Source: Acidobacteriota bacterium (GTDB taxonomy: Bacteria > Pseudomonadota > Alphaproteobacteria > Caulobacterales > Hyphomonadaceae). From it: DNA of 64,000 bases. The translations under genes were made by a program, and so were the position numbers. The notes below the pieces were generated by a model, which was not told the DNA's origin, made no database searches, and saw nothing but the letters and a program-made list of their open reading frames with translations. How positions within the stretch are numbered: position 1 is the stretch's first letter; every line of letters begins with the position of its first letter. The stretch spans positions 1,240,001 through 1,304,000 of the forward strand of contig JADJRB010000001.1 of assembly GCA_016712445.1 (NCBI GenBank), given 5' to 3'. Shown here piece by piece: positions 36,401 through 44,952 of this stretch.

Positions 36401-36568
36401 ATGTCGCTCGATGGTCGGATCAGTGAGCTCGCAAACAAGCACCGCCAACTGGACGAACAGATCGCCGCCGAACAGAAGCGCCCAGCCCGCGACGATCTGA
36501 CGGTAAAGGACATGAAACGGCAGAAACTCAGGATTAAGGAGGAACTGCGACAGTTGAAGGCCAGCTGA
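36401..36568 (+). CDS. DUF465 small coiled-coil protein
   Basis: A 55-aa charged protein. 'RISELANKHRQLDEQIAAEQ' and the terminal 'DMKRQKLRIKEELRQL' match DUF465/YdcH, a short helical hairpin family of unknown role common in alphaproteobacteria. A purine-rich AAAAAAGGAG precedes the ATG by about 7 nt. The 115-bp gap upstream contains only a weak 15-bp palindrome (36308-36322). Confidence 0.87.
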   Translation: MSLDGRISELANKHRQLDEQIAAEQKRPARDDLTVKDMKRQKLRIKEELRQLKAS

Positions 36569-36645
36569 CGCACCCCCGAATGGCCCGTTTCTTGCGGACC
36601 TGCCGGTAAACGCCTGCTGGCGTCGTCCGACCGGAGAATGGGCTT

Positions 36646-36705
36646 ATGAATCCAGTTTCGACCCCGCGCAGCGCGCTGCACAGCTCCTGCTGCGCAAATG
36701 GGTGA
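36646..36705 (+). CDS. Possible 19-aa upstream ORF overlapping the SDR start
   Basis: ATG at 36646 encodes MNPVSTPRSALHSSCCANG and stops with TGA at 36703-36705, eight bases into the SDR gene. GGAG lies 9 nt before its ATG, while the SDR ATG at 36698 has no ribosome site. The small ORF may serve to deliver ribosomes to the SDR start. It could also be chance. Confidence 0.3.
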   Translation: MNPVSTPRSALHSSCCANG

Positions 36706-37456
36706 GCCTGTAACCCTTGTTCTCGGCCTCGGCCGCGAGGTCGGCGACGCCGTCGCGCGCACCTTCCAGGAGGCGGGCCACCGCGTACTGGTCGCCGATC
36801 CGTCCGACGAGCGCCTCGACTCGGCGCGCGATGCGCTCGACGATGATGTTGCCACCTATCACGGCGAGCTGCATTCGCGGCTCGGCCTGCGTAACGCCAT
36901 CACCGCCGCCATCGAGGCCTTCGGGCGTATCGACAATGCGGTGATCATACCGGAAATCGAGGAAGGCGACCACTTGCTCGACTTCACGCAGGAGAAGTTC
37001 GAGAAGGCGCTCGCCCGCTCGGCCCGCGGCGCCGCGCTCGCCCTGCGCGTCATCGCCGAGAGCCTGATCGAGCAGGAAGACCTGCCCCAGGCCGGCGCCG
37101 AGCGCATCCCGCAGAAGGGCACGGTCACCTTCGTGCTCGGCTATGCCGCGATTGCCTCGATGCCCGGCCGGTTCACCGAAAGCGTCGGACAAAGCGCCAT
37201 CCTCGGCGTGATGAAAGCCGGCGCGCTGGAGCTTGCCGAGCATGCCATTCGCGTCAACGCGATCATCGCGATCCGTCCGCGTGAGGAACGTTCGGAAACC
37301 TGGACCGCCCGCCGCGTACCGCTGGGGCGCGCCGCGCAGGCGGACGAGATCGCCGAAGCCGCCCGCTACATCGCCTCCCCGCAGGCCGCCTATCTCACCG
37401 GCCAGAGCCTCGTGCTCGACGGCGGCCGCTCGACCCTTTCGGGCCTGATCGACTAG
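36698..37456 (+). CDS. SDR-fold protein lacking the catalytic YxxxK
   Basis: A 252-aa Rossmann-fold protein. The cofactor loop is altered ('VLGLGREVGDAVAR', residues 8-21), and where classical SDRs carry Y-x-x-x-K this one reads 'FTESVGQSAILGVMKAGALE', so neither Tyr nor Lys is in register. The end 'GQSLVLDGGRSTL' is normal. It may be a non-catalytic or divergent member. Its own ATG lacks a Shine-Dalgarno sequence. Stop codons interlock with the PhoD-like gene in CTAG (37453-37456). Confidence 0.75.
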   Translation: MGEPVTLVLGLGREVGDAVARTFQEAGHRVLVADPSDERLDSARDALDDDVATYHGELHSRLGLRNAITAAIEAFGRIDNAVIIPEIEEGDHLLDFTQEKFEKALARSARGAALALRVIAESLIEQEDLPQAGAERIPQKGTVTFVLGYAAIASMPGRFTESVGQSAILGVMKAGALELAEHAIRVNAIIAIRPREERSETWTARRVPLGRAAQADEIAEAARYIASPQAAYLTGQSLVLDGGRSTLSGLID

Positions 37457-39144
37457 GCGGGCGCCAGCGGCGTGACGCCGGACTTATCGAAGTTCGCCGA
37501 ATAAGCCGCTACCGTCGCGGCGGTGTAATCGGGCGAGTAGATCGTCGACACGGTCCGGTATGTGCCCACCGCCGCCTCGCGCGTCAGCGTCACCAGCGTG
37601 TAGCCATGGCTGAACGCGTCGTGCCAGACGACTTCGTCGTTCACGGCGGCGATCTGCTCGCCAAGGTCCGGCATCGCTTTCACATAGCTGCCCATGCCCG
37701 GCGACGAGACTGACGTGCAGGCAAACTCGACGCCGCGCAGAGCGCCGCCGGCATCGTAGAGATTGTTCGCATACGCCGTATGCGTGTCACCTGCGAGCGT
37801 CACGAGGCGCGCGCCCGCGGCGGCCGCGCTGGCGTAGAGGCGCTCGCGCGCCGCCGGGTAGCCGTCCCAGGCGTCGAGGTTCCAGGGCAGGCCCAGCGCG
37901 GTGAACGGCAAGGTCTCGATCACCTGCGGCACGTCTTGCGCCGCCACTTGCTCCGGCGTCATCAGCTTGGTGAAGTCGGGCAGTTTCACCCGCGCCATCA
38001 CGACCTGGTTGGCCAGCACCTGCCAGCTCGCGCCGGATTGCACCGAGGCGGCAAACTCGCCCGCCAGCCAGGCCTCCTGCTCGGCGCCCAGCATCGTGCG
38101 GGACGGATCGGCGACGGTCTGCAGCGTCGCCTGAATCTTCGCGGCCATATCCTCCTGCGAGGCAGCCCCCGCCAGCGCCGCGCCCCAGTCCAGCGGCTGC
38201 GACCGGCCGGTGAGGCGCGAGTCGAGCGCATGCACCGTCGCCACATTGCCGAACCGGAAGGTACGCCACACGGCTGAGGTTACCTCACCGGGCTTCGGCT
38301 CGCGGATCGGCATCCATTCGAAATAGGCCTGCAGCGCGCGCATCTTGCGCTCGCTCCATTCGCCTTCGCCCTGGTCGGGATTGTGGTTCTCGGCGCCGGT
38401 GCGATAGGAATCGTTGGCGCTCTCATGGTCGTCCCAGGTGCAGATCCAGGGCGCTGCGGCATGCGCCGCCTGCAGGGCGGGATCGGTCTTGTACTGAGCA
38501 TGCCGGCGGCGATAATCCGCAAGCGACAGGACCTCCGTAGGCGGATCATGCGGCCGGCCGAGCTTCTGGGCGACATCGCCGCCATACCCGTCCACGCCGT
38601 ACTCGTACATGTAGTCGCCGAGATGCACGACGGCATCGAGGCCGTCCTCCTTCGCCAGCGCGTCATAGACCGTGAACAGGCCGAACTGCCAGTTGGCGCA
38701 GGACACGACCCCCAGCTTCACTGCGGCGTCGCCGTCGGCCGAAGTCGTCCGCGTCCGGCCTTCAGGCGAGGAAACGGTGCCGCTGGCCGTGCGCACCGAG
38801 AACCGGAACCGGTAGCGGGTCGCTGGCGACAGGCCCGCCACGTCGACCTTCACCGTATGGTCGCGCGCCTCGGATGTTTCGAAGGTGCCGCTTGCCACGG
38901 GGTTCGAAGCGCCCTCTGCAGAGATTTCCCAGTCAACCGGCACCGGCCCAGAGCCGGTCACCGGCGTCACCCGGGTCCACAGGATCACCCGGTCAGGCAG
39001 CGGATCGCCGGACGCCACGCCGTGCAGGAAGCCTACGTCGCCTTCAAATGCCGGCCGCGCTGCGGGCTTGGTCGCACAGGCCGCCAGCCCGATTGTCCCG
39101 AGGGCGGCGCCGCCCAGCAGTCCGCGCCGTGTTACCTGTGTCAT
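37453..39144 (-). CDS. PhoD-like alkaline phosphatase/phosphodiesterase, Tat lipoprotein
   Basis: A 563-aa exported metallophosphatase. The N-terminus carries a twin-arginine motif ('TRRGLLGGA') and a lipobox-like 'GLAAC' at the end of the hydrophobic stretch, predicting a Tat-exported lipoprotein. The body shows 'GVASGDPLPDRVILWTRVTP' and 'VVHLGDYMYEYG', 'TWDDHESANDSY' and 'LAGDTHTAY', the PhoD metal-site order (Ca/Fe). It hydrolyses phosphate mono- or diesters outside the cytoplasm. ATG 39144 is supported by GGGAGA about 8 nt upstream. No Pho box was identified. Confidence 0.88.
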   Translation of the reverse strand: MTQVTRRGLLGGAALGTIGLAACATKPAARPAFEGDVGFLHGVASGDPLPDRVILWTRVTPVTGSGPVPVDWEISAEGASNPVASGTFETSEARDHTVKVDVAGLSPATRYRFRFSVRTASGTVSSPEGRTRTTSADGDAAVKLGVVSCANWQFGLFTVYDALAKEDGLDAVVHLGDYMYEYGVDGYGGDVAQKLGRPHDPPTEVLSLADYRRRHAQYKTDPALQAAHAAAPWICTWDDHESANDSYRTGAENHNPDQGEGEWSERKMRALQAYFEWMPIREPKPGEVTSAVWRTFRFGNVATVHALDSRLTGRSQPLDWGAALAGAASQEDMAAKIQATLQTVADPSRTMLGAEQEAWLAGEFAASVQSGASWQVLANQVVMARVKLPDFTKLMTPEQVAAQDVPQVIETLPFTALGLPWNLDAWDGYPAARERLYASAAAAGARLVTLAGDTHTAYANNLYDAGGALRGVEFACTSVSSPGMGSYVKAMPDLGEQIAAVNDEVVWHDAFSHGYTLVTLTREAAVGTYRTVSTIYSPDYTAATVAAYSANFDKSGVTPLAPA

Positions 39145-39235
39145 GCCGCTGTCTCCCCGAATGCGTGCCGCCTTATGAACCGGCGATGTGAAGCCAGCAT
39201 GACGCAGGCCGCAACCCTCGTCTATAAGCGCCGCG

Positions 39236-40255
39236 ATGAGCCGGATTGAAATTGTCGCCGCCCCCGAAGACGCAGGCCAGCGCCTCGATGCCTTCCTCGC
39301 CGCAAGGGCGGGGGAGCTGTCGCGCTCGCGAGCCAAGGCCCTGATCGAGGAAGGCGCCGTCGAGGTCGATGGCGCCGCCGAAACCAGCCCCCGCGCGCCG
39401 GTCCGGGCTGGCAGCACCTATGCCGTCGCCTTGCCGGCCCCGGTCGCTGCCCAACCGGAGCCGGAAGACATCCCGCTCGACATCGTGTTCGAAGACAGCG
39501 ACCTCATCATCCTCAACAAGCCGCCTGGCATGGCCGTCCACCCGGCGCCGGGCAGCGAAACCGGCACGCTGGTCAATGCGCTGCTGCATCACTGCAAGGG
39601 GCAGCTGTCCGGCATCAACGGGGTCGAACGGCCCGGCATCGTCCACCGGCTCGACAAGCTGACCAGCGGCGTCATGGTTGCCGCCAAGACCGAGGCAGCG
39701 CATGTCGGCCTGGCGGCTCTCTTCGAGCATCACGACATCGACCGGATGTATCTCGCCGTCACCCGCGGCGCCCCGCGCCCGCTGGCCGGGACCGTCGATG
39801 CCGCGATCGCCCGCTCGGTCGGCGACCGCAAGAAGATGTCGGTCCACCGCAATCCGGACAGCCCGTCCGCCCGCCGGGCCGTCACCCACTACCGCGTCAC
39901 CGCCACCTATGGTGTGCGCGACAAGCAGACCCGCTCGCCGGCGGCCGCGCTGATCGAGTGCCGCCTCGAGACCGGGCGCACCCACCAGATCCGCGTCCAC
40001 CTCGCGCATATCGGGGTGCCGGTGCTGGGCGACCCCGTCTATGGCCGCCAGATGGGTCTCACCGCCCTCGGTTCTGGCCCGGCCCACGCGGCGGCACTGG
40101 CCGCGGTCAAAGCCATGGACCGGCAGGCCCTGCACGCTGCTGTCCTTGGCTTCGTCCACCCGGTCACTGGCGAGACACTTCGCTTTGAAGTGCCAGTCCC
40201 TCCGGACATGGCGGCGCTGATCGCGGCGCTGAAAGGCCTGCCCGCCAGCGTCTGA
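39236..40255 (+). CDS. rluD: RluD-type 23S rRNA pseudouridine synthase
   Basis: A 339-aa protein with an N-terminal S4 RNA-binding domain ('RLDAFLAARAGELSRSRAKA') and a pseudouridine synthase domain. The catalytic Asp is D140 in 'HRLDKLTSGVMV'; 'LNKPPGMAVHP' and 'RTHQIRVHLAHIG' complete the RluA family pattern. RluD modifies helix 69 of 23S rRNA; RluC-like specificity cannot be excluded. Divergent from the PhoD-like gene across 91 bp. Confidence 0.88.
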   Translation: MSRIEIVAAPEDAGQRLDAFLAARAGELSRSRAKALIEEGAVEVDGAAETSPRAPVRAGSTYAVALPAPVAAQPEPEDIPLDIVFEDSDLIILNKPPGMAVHPAPGSETGTLVNALLHHCKGQLSGINGVERPGIVHRLDKLTSGVMVAAKTEAAHVGLAALFEHHDIDRMYLAVTRGAPRPLAGTVDAAIARSVGDRKKMSVHRNPDSPSARRAVTHYRVTATYGVRDKQTRSPAAALIECRLETGRTHQIRVHLAHIGVPVLGDPVYGRQMGLTALGSGPAHAAALAAVKAMDRQALHAAVLGFVHPVTGETLRFEVPVPPDMAALIAALKGLPASV

Positions 40256-40383
40256 ACCTAGCCGGCACGACGGGTCCCCGGCCGGTCCGCAAAAAAATAG
40301 CAACCTGCCGGAACCGGCGCCCGTTTCGCGGGTTGTCTACAAACGCCGGCGAGACGGAGAACTGCGCGCGGCAGGAGGCCACC

Positions 40384-41550
40384 ATGCCCAGCGGCGATCC
40401 AGCCCTCCCGGGCAAGCCGCCAGATGCGGACCTGAGCCCGTCGAACTGGGCCCTCATCGGCATTTTCCTCATCATGGCATTCGGGGCGCTGTCCGTCGCG
40501 CAGGGCCTGTTCGTGCCGCTGGTCACGGCGCTGATGCTGGCGCTCGTGTTCAGCCCGGTCCGCCGCGCCCTCGGCTTCCTCGGCATCCCGCCCGTATTCG
40601 CCGCCAGCCTGATCTTCATCGTCGGCCTCGGCCTGCTCGCGGCGCTCATCTATGCGGCGTCCGGCACGCTTGCCTCCCGGATCGAGAATGCACCGGAGCT
40701 GATGGAGCGGGCAGAGCGCGAGGTGCGCCAACTGCTCGGCTCCGTGCAGCCGGTGCTCGATGCCACCGAAAAGATCTCCGAAATGACCGGCGACCAGGCG
40801 GAGGAGGCGGTGCTGATCCGTCAGCCGGGCATGATGTCGCTCGCGGCGAAAGCCACCCCGGCGGTGTTCGGGGAAATCATCATCACCCTGACGCTCGCCT
40901 TCTTCCTTATCGCGTCCGGCGACCTGTTCTACGAAAAGCTCGTGCAGATCATGCCGACCTTCAAGGACAAGCGCCGCGCCCTGCAGATTGCGCGCGACAT
41001 CGAGGAGCAGCTGTCGAACTACCTGTTCACGATCTCGGTCATCAATGCCGTCGTCGCCGTGCTGGTCGGCCTCACGGCCTGGGCGTTCGGCCTGCCGGAT
41101 CCCGTCCTGTTCGCGGTGGCAGCCTTCCTGCTGAACTTCATCCCCTATCTCGGCCCGCTCGCCGGCTTCGCGATCATGTTCGTCACCGGCCTCGTCGTCC
41201 TCGACTCGCCCTTCGCCGCCCTCGCGCCGACCTTCATCTACTGGGTGATCAACACGCTTGAGGGCCAGATCGCGACCCCCATCCTGCTCGGCCGCCGCCT
41301 GCAGATGAATGCCGTCGTGGTGTTCGTCTCCTTCGCGGTGTGGGCCTGGCTCTGGTCATTCATGGGCATGCTGCTGGCCACCCCGATCCTGCTGTCGCTG
41401 AAGGTGATCTCGGACCATGTGCCCGGCATGAGCCGGCTCGGCACCTTCCTCGCCGCGCGCGACGACATGTCGACCCGCGACCAGCGTATCCTCAGCTTCG
41501 TGTTCAGGGCGAAGAAGCCTCCGGCTGCCGCGCCGCCGGAGGCCAGGTAG
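40384..41550 (+). CDS. AI-2E/PerM-family transporter
   Basis: A 388-aa inner-membrane protein with seven to eight spans and a central soluble helical region ('IENAPELMERAEREVRQLL'). 'GLPDPVLFAVAAFLLNFIPYLG' (flanks trimmed) and 'TLEGQIATPILLGRRLQMN' are the AI-2E permease family blocks. Some homologues export autoinducer-2 and others are Na+/H+ antiporters, so the substrate is open. ATG 40384 has AGGAGG 5 nt before it. Confidence 0.88.
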   Translation: MPSGDPALPGKPPDADLSPSNWALIGIFLIMAFGALSVAQGLFVPLVTALMLALVFSPVRRALGFLGIPPVFAASLIFIVGLGLLAALIYAASGTLASRIENAPELMERAEREVRQLLGSVQPVLDATEKISEMTGDQAEEAVLIRQPGMMSLAAKATPAVFGEIIITLTLAFFLIASGDLFYEKLVQIMPTFKDKRRALQIARDIEEQLSNYLFTISVINAVVAVLVGLTAWAFGLPDPVLFAVAAFLLNFIPYLGPLAGFAIMFVTGLVVLDSPFAALAPTFIYWVINTLEGQIATPILLGRRLQMNAVVVFVSFAVWAWLWSFMGMLLATPILLSLKVISDHVPGMSRLGTFLAARDDMSTRDQRILSFVFRAKKPPAAAPPEAR

Positions 41551-41551
41551 G

Positions 41552-42448
41552 TCAGCCGCCCTTGCCGGTGGTGGTTGCGGCCGCCGTCACCAGCGGCTCG
41601 AACCGCAGCGACCGGGCCGTCAGCGTCACCTTGCCCACCTTGTCGGTGTCCGCGACGATCTTAACCGGCACATAGGCGCCGTTTTCCAGCGGCGCGAGGA
41701 ACATCTTCAGGGGGCCATCGATGCCGGTCAGCGTGTCATTGTTCGACTCGCCCTTCTTGTAGCCGGCAATCTTGTCCATCGTCACATGGCACTCGATCGC
41801 CTGGCCGGACCAGCCATTGGTCTTCACTTTCACGGTGCCGGTGCCCGACCGCTTCAGGTGCAGGTAGGTCAGCTGGCGCCCGTCGAACACCTTGATCGGC
41901 CCGCCGCAGGCATCGGCGCCCTTGGCGCGCGGCTCCAGCGCGAAGGTGATCAGCGCCGTGATCGGGTCGTTGGCGAGGATCGCCTGCGCCTGCGTGGCGG
42001 CGGGGTCGCCAAGGTTGCCGAACTTCGGATTGGCGGTCATGTCGAAACCGGTATCCGTCATGTTCAGCTCGACCCGGCGGTTTTTCTTGCCGTCGCGGTT
42101 CTGCGAAATGTACTGCGCCGTCTTCAGGCCGCCTTCGCGGACATAGCCGGCGGCGCTGAGCGACATGTCATAATTGACGAACACGTCCGCCAGCCCGGTC
42201 GTGCGCACGCGCGACTTCATGGTGTAGGTGTCTGGTTTCAGGTCCACCGTAAACGAGGCCCGGCCCGTGGCGGGGATGATGAACACCATCGCCTTGGCAT
42301 CGAGCTCATAGATCATGCGCGTCGGGGCGCCGGCCTTGATGCTGGCCAGCACGGCGGGCGGCGCGGCCGGGGTCGGCGCGGTCTGGGCGGTCGAGGCACC
42401 CAGGAAGGCGAGCGAGGCGGCGGCGGCGAGGGGAAGGCTGCGCTTCAT
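41552..42448 (-). CDS. DUF3108 exported protein
   Basis: A 298-aa protein with a Sec signal peptide ('SLPLAAAASLAFLGASTAQT'). The mature part, starting with a Pro/Ala-rich stretch and 'YELDAKAMVFIIPATGRASF', is beta-rich and ends 'YVPVKIVADTDKVGKVTLTA', the DUF3108 (PF11306) pattern. Members are periplasmic or outer-membrane-linked with unknown function. It ends 1 bp from the convergent AI-2E gene. Divergent from rpmB over 257 bp. Confidence 0.82.
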   Translation of the reverse strand: MKRSLPLAAAASLAFLGASTAQTAPTPAAPPAVLASIKAGAPTRMIYELDAKAMVFIIPATGRASFTVDLKPDTYTMKSRVRTTGLADVFVNYDMSLSAAGYVREGGLKTAQYISQNRDGKKNRRVELNMTDTGFDMTANPKFGNLGDPAATQAQAILANDPITALITFALEPRAKGADACGGPIKVFDGRQLTYLHLKRSGTGTVKVKTNGWSGQAIECHVTMDKIAGYKKGESNNDTLTGIDGPLKMFLAPLENGAYVPVKIVADTDKVGKVTLTARSLRFEPLVTAAATTTGKGG

Positions 42449-42630
42449 CGGGTCAAAGGATCCTTTTGCGGTCGGGCGGGCAATCTGGCCCGGTTCTTAC
42501 ATCGCCCCATCCCAACAAGGCCTGAACGGCTCTGCCGCATACATGCCTCATTCGCCCCGTTTCGCCCACTGACATAAGATGACAGGCCGTGACAGTCAGC
42601 CCGCCAGCCACAGTGCCTGAATCGCCCCGG

Positions 42631-42660
42631 TTGACAGGAGGCGCCCCCTGCCTGTAGGAG
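42631..42660 (+). promoter_or_regulatory. rpmB: Candidate rpmB promoter
   Basis: A perfect -35 TTGACA (42631-42636), an 18-nt spacer and TAGGAG (42655-42660), 45 bp before the rpmB start. The -10 is weak. The rest of the 257-bp gap shows no further clear signal. Confidence 0.45.
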
Positions 42661-42705
42661 CGCGCCTTCAGATCAAACATGCCCCTTTTACCCGGAGCGA
42701 GGCCC

Positions 42706-42993
42706 ATGTCCCGCGAATGTGAACTTACTGGCACGAAGCCGATGGTCGGCCATATCGTCAGCCACTCCCAGATCAAGACCAAGCGCCGCTACCTGCCGAA
42801 TCTCGTGCAGGTTACGCTGCACTCGGAAGCGCTCGACCAGAACTTCCGCCTGCGCATCGCCGCCAAGGCCCTGCGCACGGTCGACAAGCTCGGCGGCCTC
42901 GATGCCTTCCTCGCCAAGGCGAAGGACGATGCCCTCTCCGACAAGGCCCTGAAAATCAAGCGCGACATCGCCAAGAAAGCCGTCGCCGCCTGA
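42706..42993 (+). CDS. rpmB: 50S ribosomal protein L28
   Basis: A 95-aa ribosomal protein. 'RECELTGTKPMVGHIVSHSQ' and 'KTKRRYLPNLVQVTLHSEAL' are the L28 signature, and the length (95-100 aa) is typical of alphaproteobacteria, whose L28 is longer than the 78 aa of E. coli. The ATG at 42706 has GGAG 8-9 nt upstream. Monocistronic, with a promoter candidate and a strong terminator on either side. Confidence 0.97.
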   Translation: MSRECELTGTKPMVGHIVSHSQIKTKRRYLPNLVQVTLHSEALDQNFRLRIAAKALRTVDKLGGLDAFLAKAKDDALSDKALKIKRDIAKKAVAA

Positions 42994-43017
42994 GCCTTCA
43001 CGGCTGTTGAAACCTCG

Positions 43018-43047
43018 AAATGCCGGGCCTGCGCCCGGCATTTTGCG
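43018..43047 (+). terminator. Rho-independent terminator of rpmB
   Basis: AAATGCCGGGC (43018-43028) pairs perfectly with GCCCGGCATTT (43033-43043), loop CTGC. The stem ends in a T-run (TTTT, 43041-43044) followed by GCGTTT. It begins 25 bp after rpmB. Confidence 0.85.
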
Positions 43048-43087
43048 TTTCCGGGGCGCAATGGGCCGGGAGCGACCTCTCTTTCTT

Positions 43088-43163
43088 GTCATCCCGGCGG
43101 AAGCCGGGACCCAGAAATGTCAGCGATCGCGATCCCGCTGGATCCAGGCTTTCGCCGGATGAC
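43088..43163. repeat. REP-like palindromic extragenic repeat
   Basis: A 76-bp element opening GTCATCCCGGCGGAAGCCGG and closing with CTTTCGCCGGATGAC, so the ends are inverted copies. This 'TCATCCCGG...AAGCCGGGA' type recurs in alphaproteobacterial intergenic DNA (from memory). It lies between the rpmB terminator and the next gene. Confidence 0.7.
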
Positions 43164-43240
43164 GCGGTAGGCGTGGGCTCACTCTGTTTTTGCAGGCTCC
43201 CGCAAAGCATGAGAGAGGGATCGGACAGAGGAGACTTCCC

Positions 43241-44914
43241 ATGCGCCTTGCCGCCTTCGCCGCCGCCCTCATCCTCGCCGCCTGTGTCCAGCCTGAGCCT
43301 TCCACGACCGCGCCGGCTGAAGACAACCGCGTTACCGTCTTCACCAACGGCACGATCTATACCGGCCTCGAAGACCCCGCGACGGTCACCGGCGTCGTCG
43401 TCAATCCCGACGGCACGATCCTCGCGACCATCCCGCCCATGTCCGCCGACTGGGGCGACGATGACAGCGAGATCCATCTCGTCGATCTCGGCGGCGCGTT
43501 CATGTATCCGGGCTTCACCGACGCGCATGCCCACCCGCTCGGCATCGGCCAGCGCGAGCTGACGCTCAACCTAGAAGGCACCGCCTCGGTCGCCGAGCTC
43601 GTCGCGCGCGTCGAAGCCGAACTGAAGGACATGGCGCCCGGCGAGGTCCTCTATGGGCGTGGCTGGATCGAAACCGGCTGGCCGGAAGGGCGCATGCCGC
43701 TTGCGGCCGACCTTGATCCCGTCAGTCCGGACAACCCGGTCATCCTGGGCCGCTCCGATGGCCACGCCGTTGTCGCCAACAAGGCGGCCCTGCTGGCGGC
43801 GAATATCTATTATATCAGCGGCGACCCCGAAGGCGGCAAGGTCGAACGCGGCCCGGACAATCTCGCCACCGGTATCGTGCTCGACAATGCGATGTATCCG
43901 CTGACCCAGTTGATCACGGAGCCCAGCGACGACGATGTGCGCCGCGCCTTCGAAGTCGGCGCGAAAACCTATGCCGCCCGCGGCTGGACCGGCGTCCACA
44001 ACATGAGCGTGGAACATCTCCATGCCCCGCTCCTCGAAGCGCTCGACAATGAGGGCAAGCTCCCGCTGCGCATCTACAACGCTTTCGACGAACGCGGCTT
44101 CGATATCGCCGAGCAGCGCAAGTTCGAGACCGACACGATCACCAACCGCGCCGTAAAGCTCTACATGGACGGCGCCCTCGGCAGCCGCGGCGCCCTTTTG
44201 ATCAAGCCGTATGCGGATCGTCCGGAAACCAGCGGCCTCGCCCTGCTTGAGCCGGAGGCGCTGCACAACCTGATGATGGATGCGAAGGAAAAGCACGTCC
44301 AGCTCGCCATCCATGCCATCGGCGATCTCGCCAACCGCCGCATCCTCGATACGTTCGAGGAACTCGGCTACGGCCCGGATCTGCGCTGGCGTATCGAACA
44401 TACGCAGGTGCTGGCCCCGGAAGACATTGCCCGCGTCGGGGCGCTCGGCCTGATCGCCTCGATGCAACCGAGCCATGCCATCGGCGACCTGCACTTCGCC
44501 CCCGCACGCCTCGGGCTCGACCGGCTGCGCGGCGCCTATGCCTGGGCGAGCCTCATCGCCTCCGGCGCACACCTTGCCGGCGGCTCCGATGCGCCCGTCG
44601 AAGTCGGCTCGCCGCTGATCGAGTTCTATGCCGCCGTCGCCCGCAAGGACCTGAAAGGCTTCAGCGGGGAGGGCTGGCACCCGGAAGAGGCGTTGACCCG
44701 CCAGCAGGCCCTCGCCCTGTTCACCTCCGGCCCCGCCTATGCCGCCTTCCAGGAGGACGTCCTTGGCACCATCGAACCCGGCAAGCTGGCCGACTTCACG
44801 GTCTTCGACCGAGACTTGATGACCGTGCCTGAAGGTGACATCCTCGATGCTCAGCCGGTCATGACGGTGATAGGCGGCCAGGTTGTCTGGCGCCGCGAGT
44901 CCGAAACGCCCTGA
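43241..44914 (+). CDS. YtcJ-like amidohydrolase, predicted lipoprotein
   Basis: A 557-aa amidohydrolase 3 protein with a lipoprotein signal ('MRLAAFAAALILAAC', Cys15). The metal ligands 'GFTDAHAHPLGIG', 'HAIGDLANRR' and 'HTQVLAPEDI', and the late 'GGSDAPVE' Asp, are present. YtcJ-like proteins hydrolyse unknown amide or ester substrates; a lipid-anchored periplasmic form suggests a scavenging role. AGAGGAG precedes the ATG by 7 nt. The following exported methyltransferase gene is 38 bp downstream and likely cotranscribed. Confidence 0.87.
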   Translation: MRLAAFAAALILAACVQPEPSTTAPAEDNRVTVFTNGTIYTGLEDPATVTGVVVNPDGTILATIPPMSADWGDDDSEIHLVDLGGAFMYPGFTDAHAHPLGIGQRELTLNLEGTASVAELVARVEAELKDMAPGEVLYGRGWIETGWPEGRMPLAADLDPVSPDNPVILGRSDGHAVVANKAALLAANIYYISGDPEGGKVERGPDNLATGIVLDNAMYPLTQLITEPSDDDVRRAFEVGAKTYAARGWTGVHNMSVEHLHAPLLEALDNEGKLPLRIYNAFDERGFDIAEQRKFETDTITNRAVKLYMDGALGSRGALLIKPYADRPETSGLALLEPEALHNLMMDAKEKHVQLAIHAIGDLANRRILDTFEELGYGPDLRWRIEHTQVLAPEDIARVGALGLIASMQPSHAIGDLHFAPARLGLDRLRGAYAWASLIASGAHLAGGSDAPVEVGSPLIEFYAAVARKDLKGFSGEGWHPEEALTRQQALALFTSGPAYAAFQEDVLGTIEPGKLADFTVFDRDLMTVPEGDILDAQPVMTVIGGQVVWRRESETP

Positions 44915-44952
44915 ACAGGGCGCGGGCCGGCAGGTGAGGGAGGGAGTATCCC

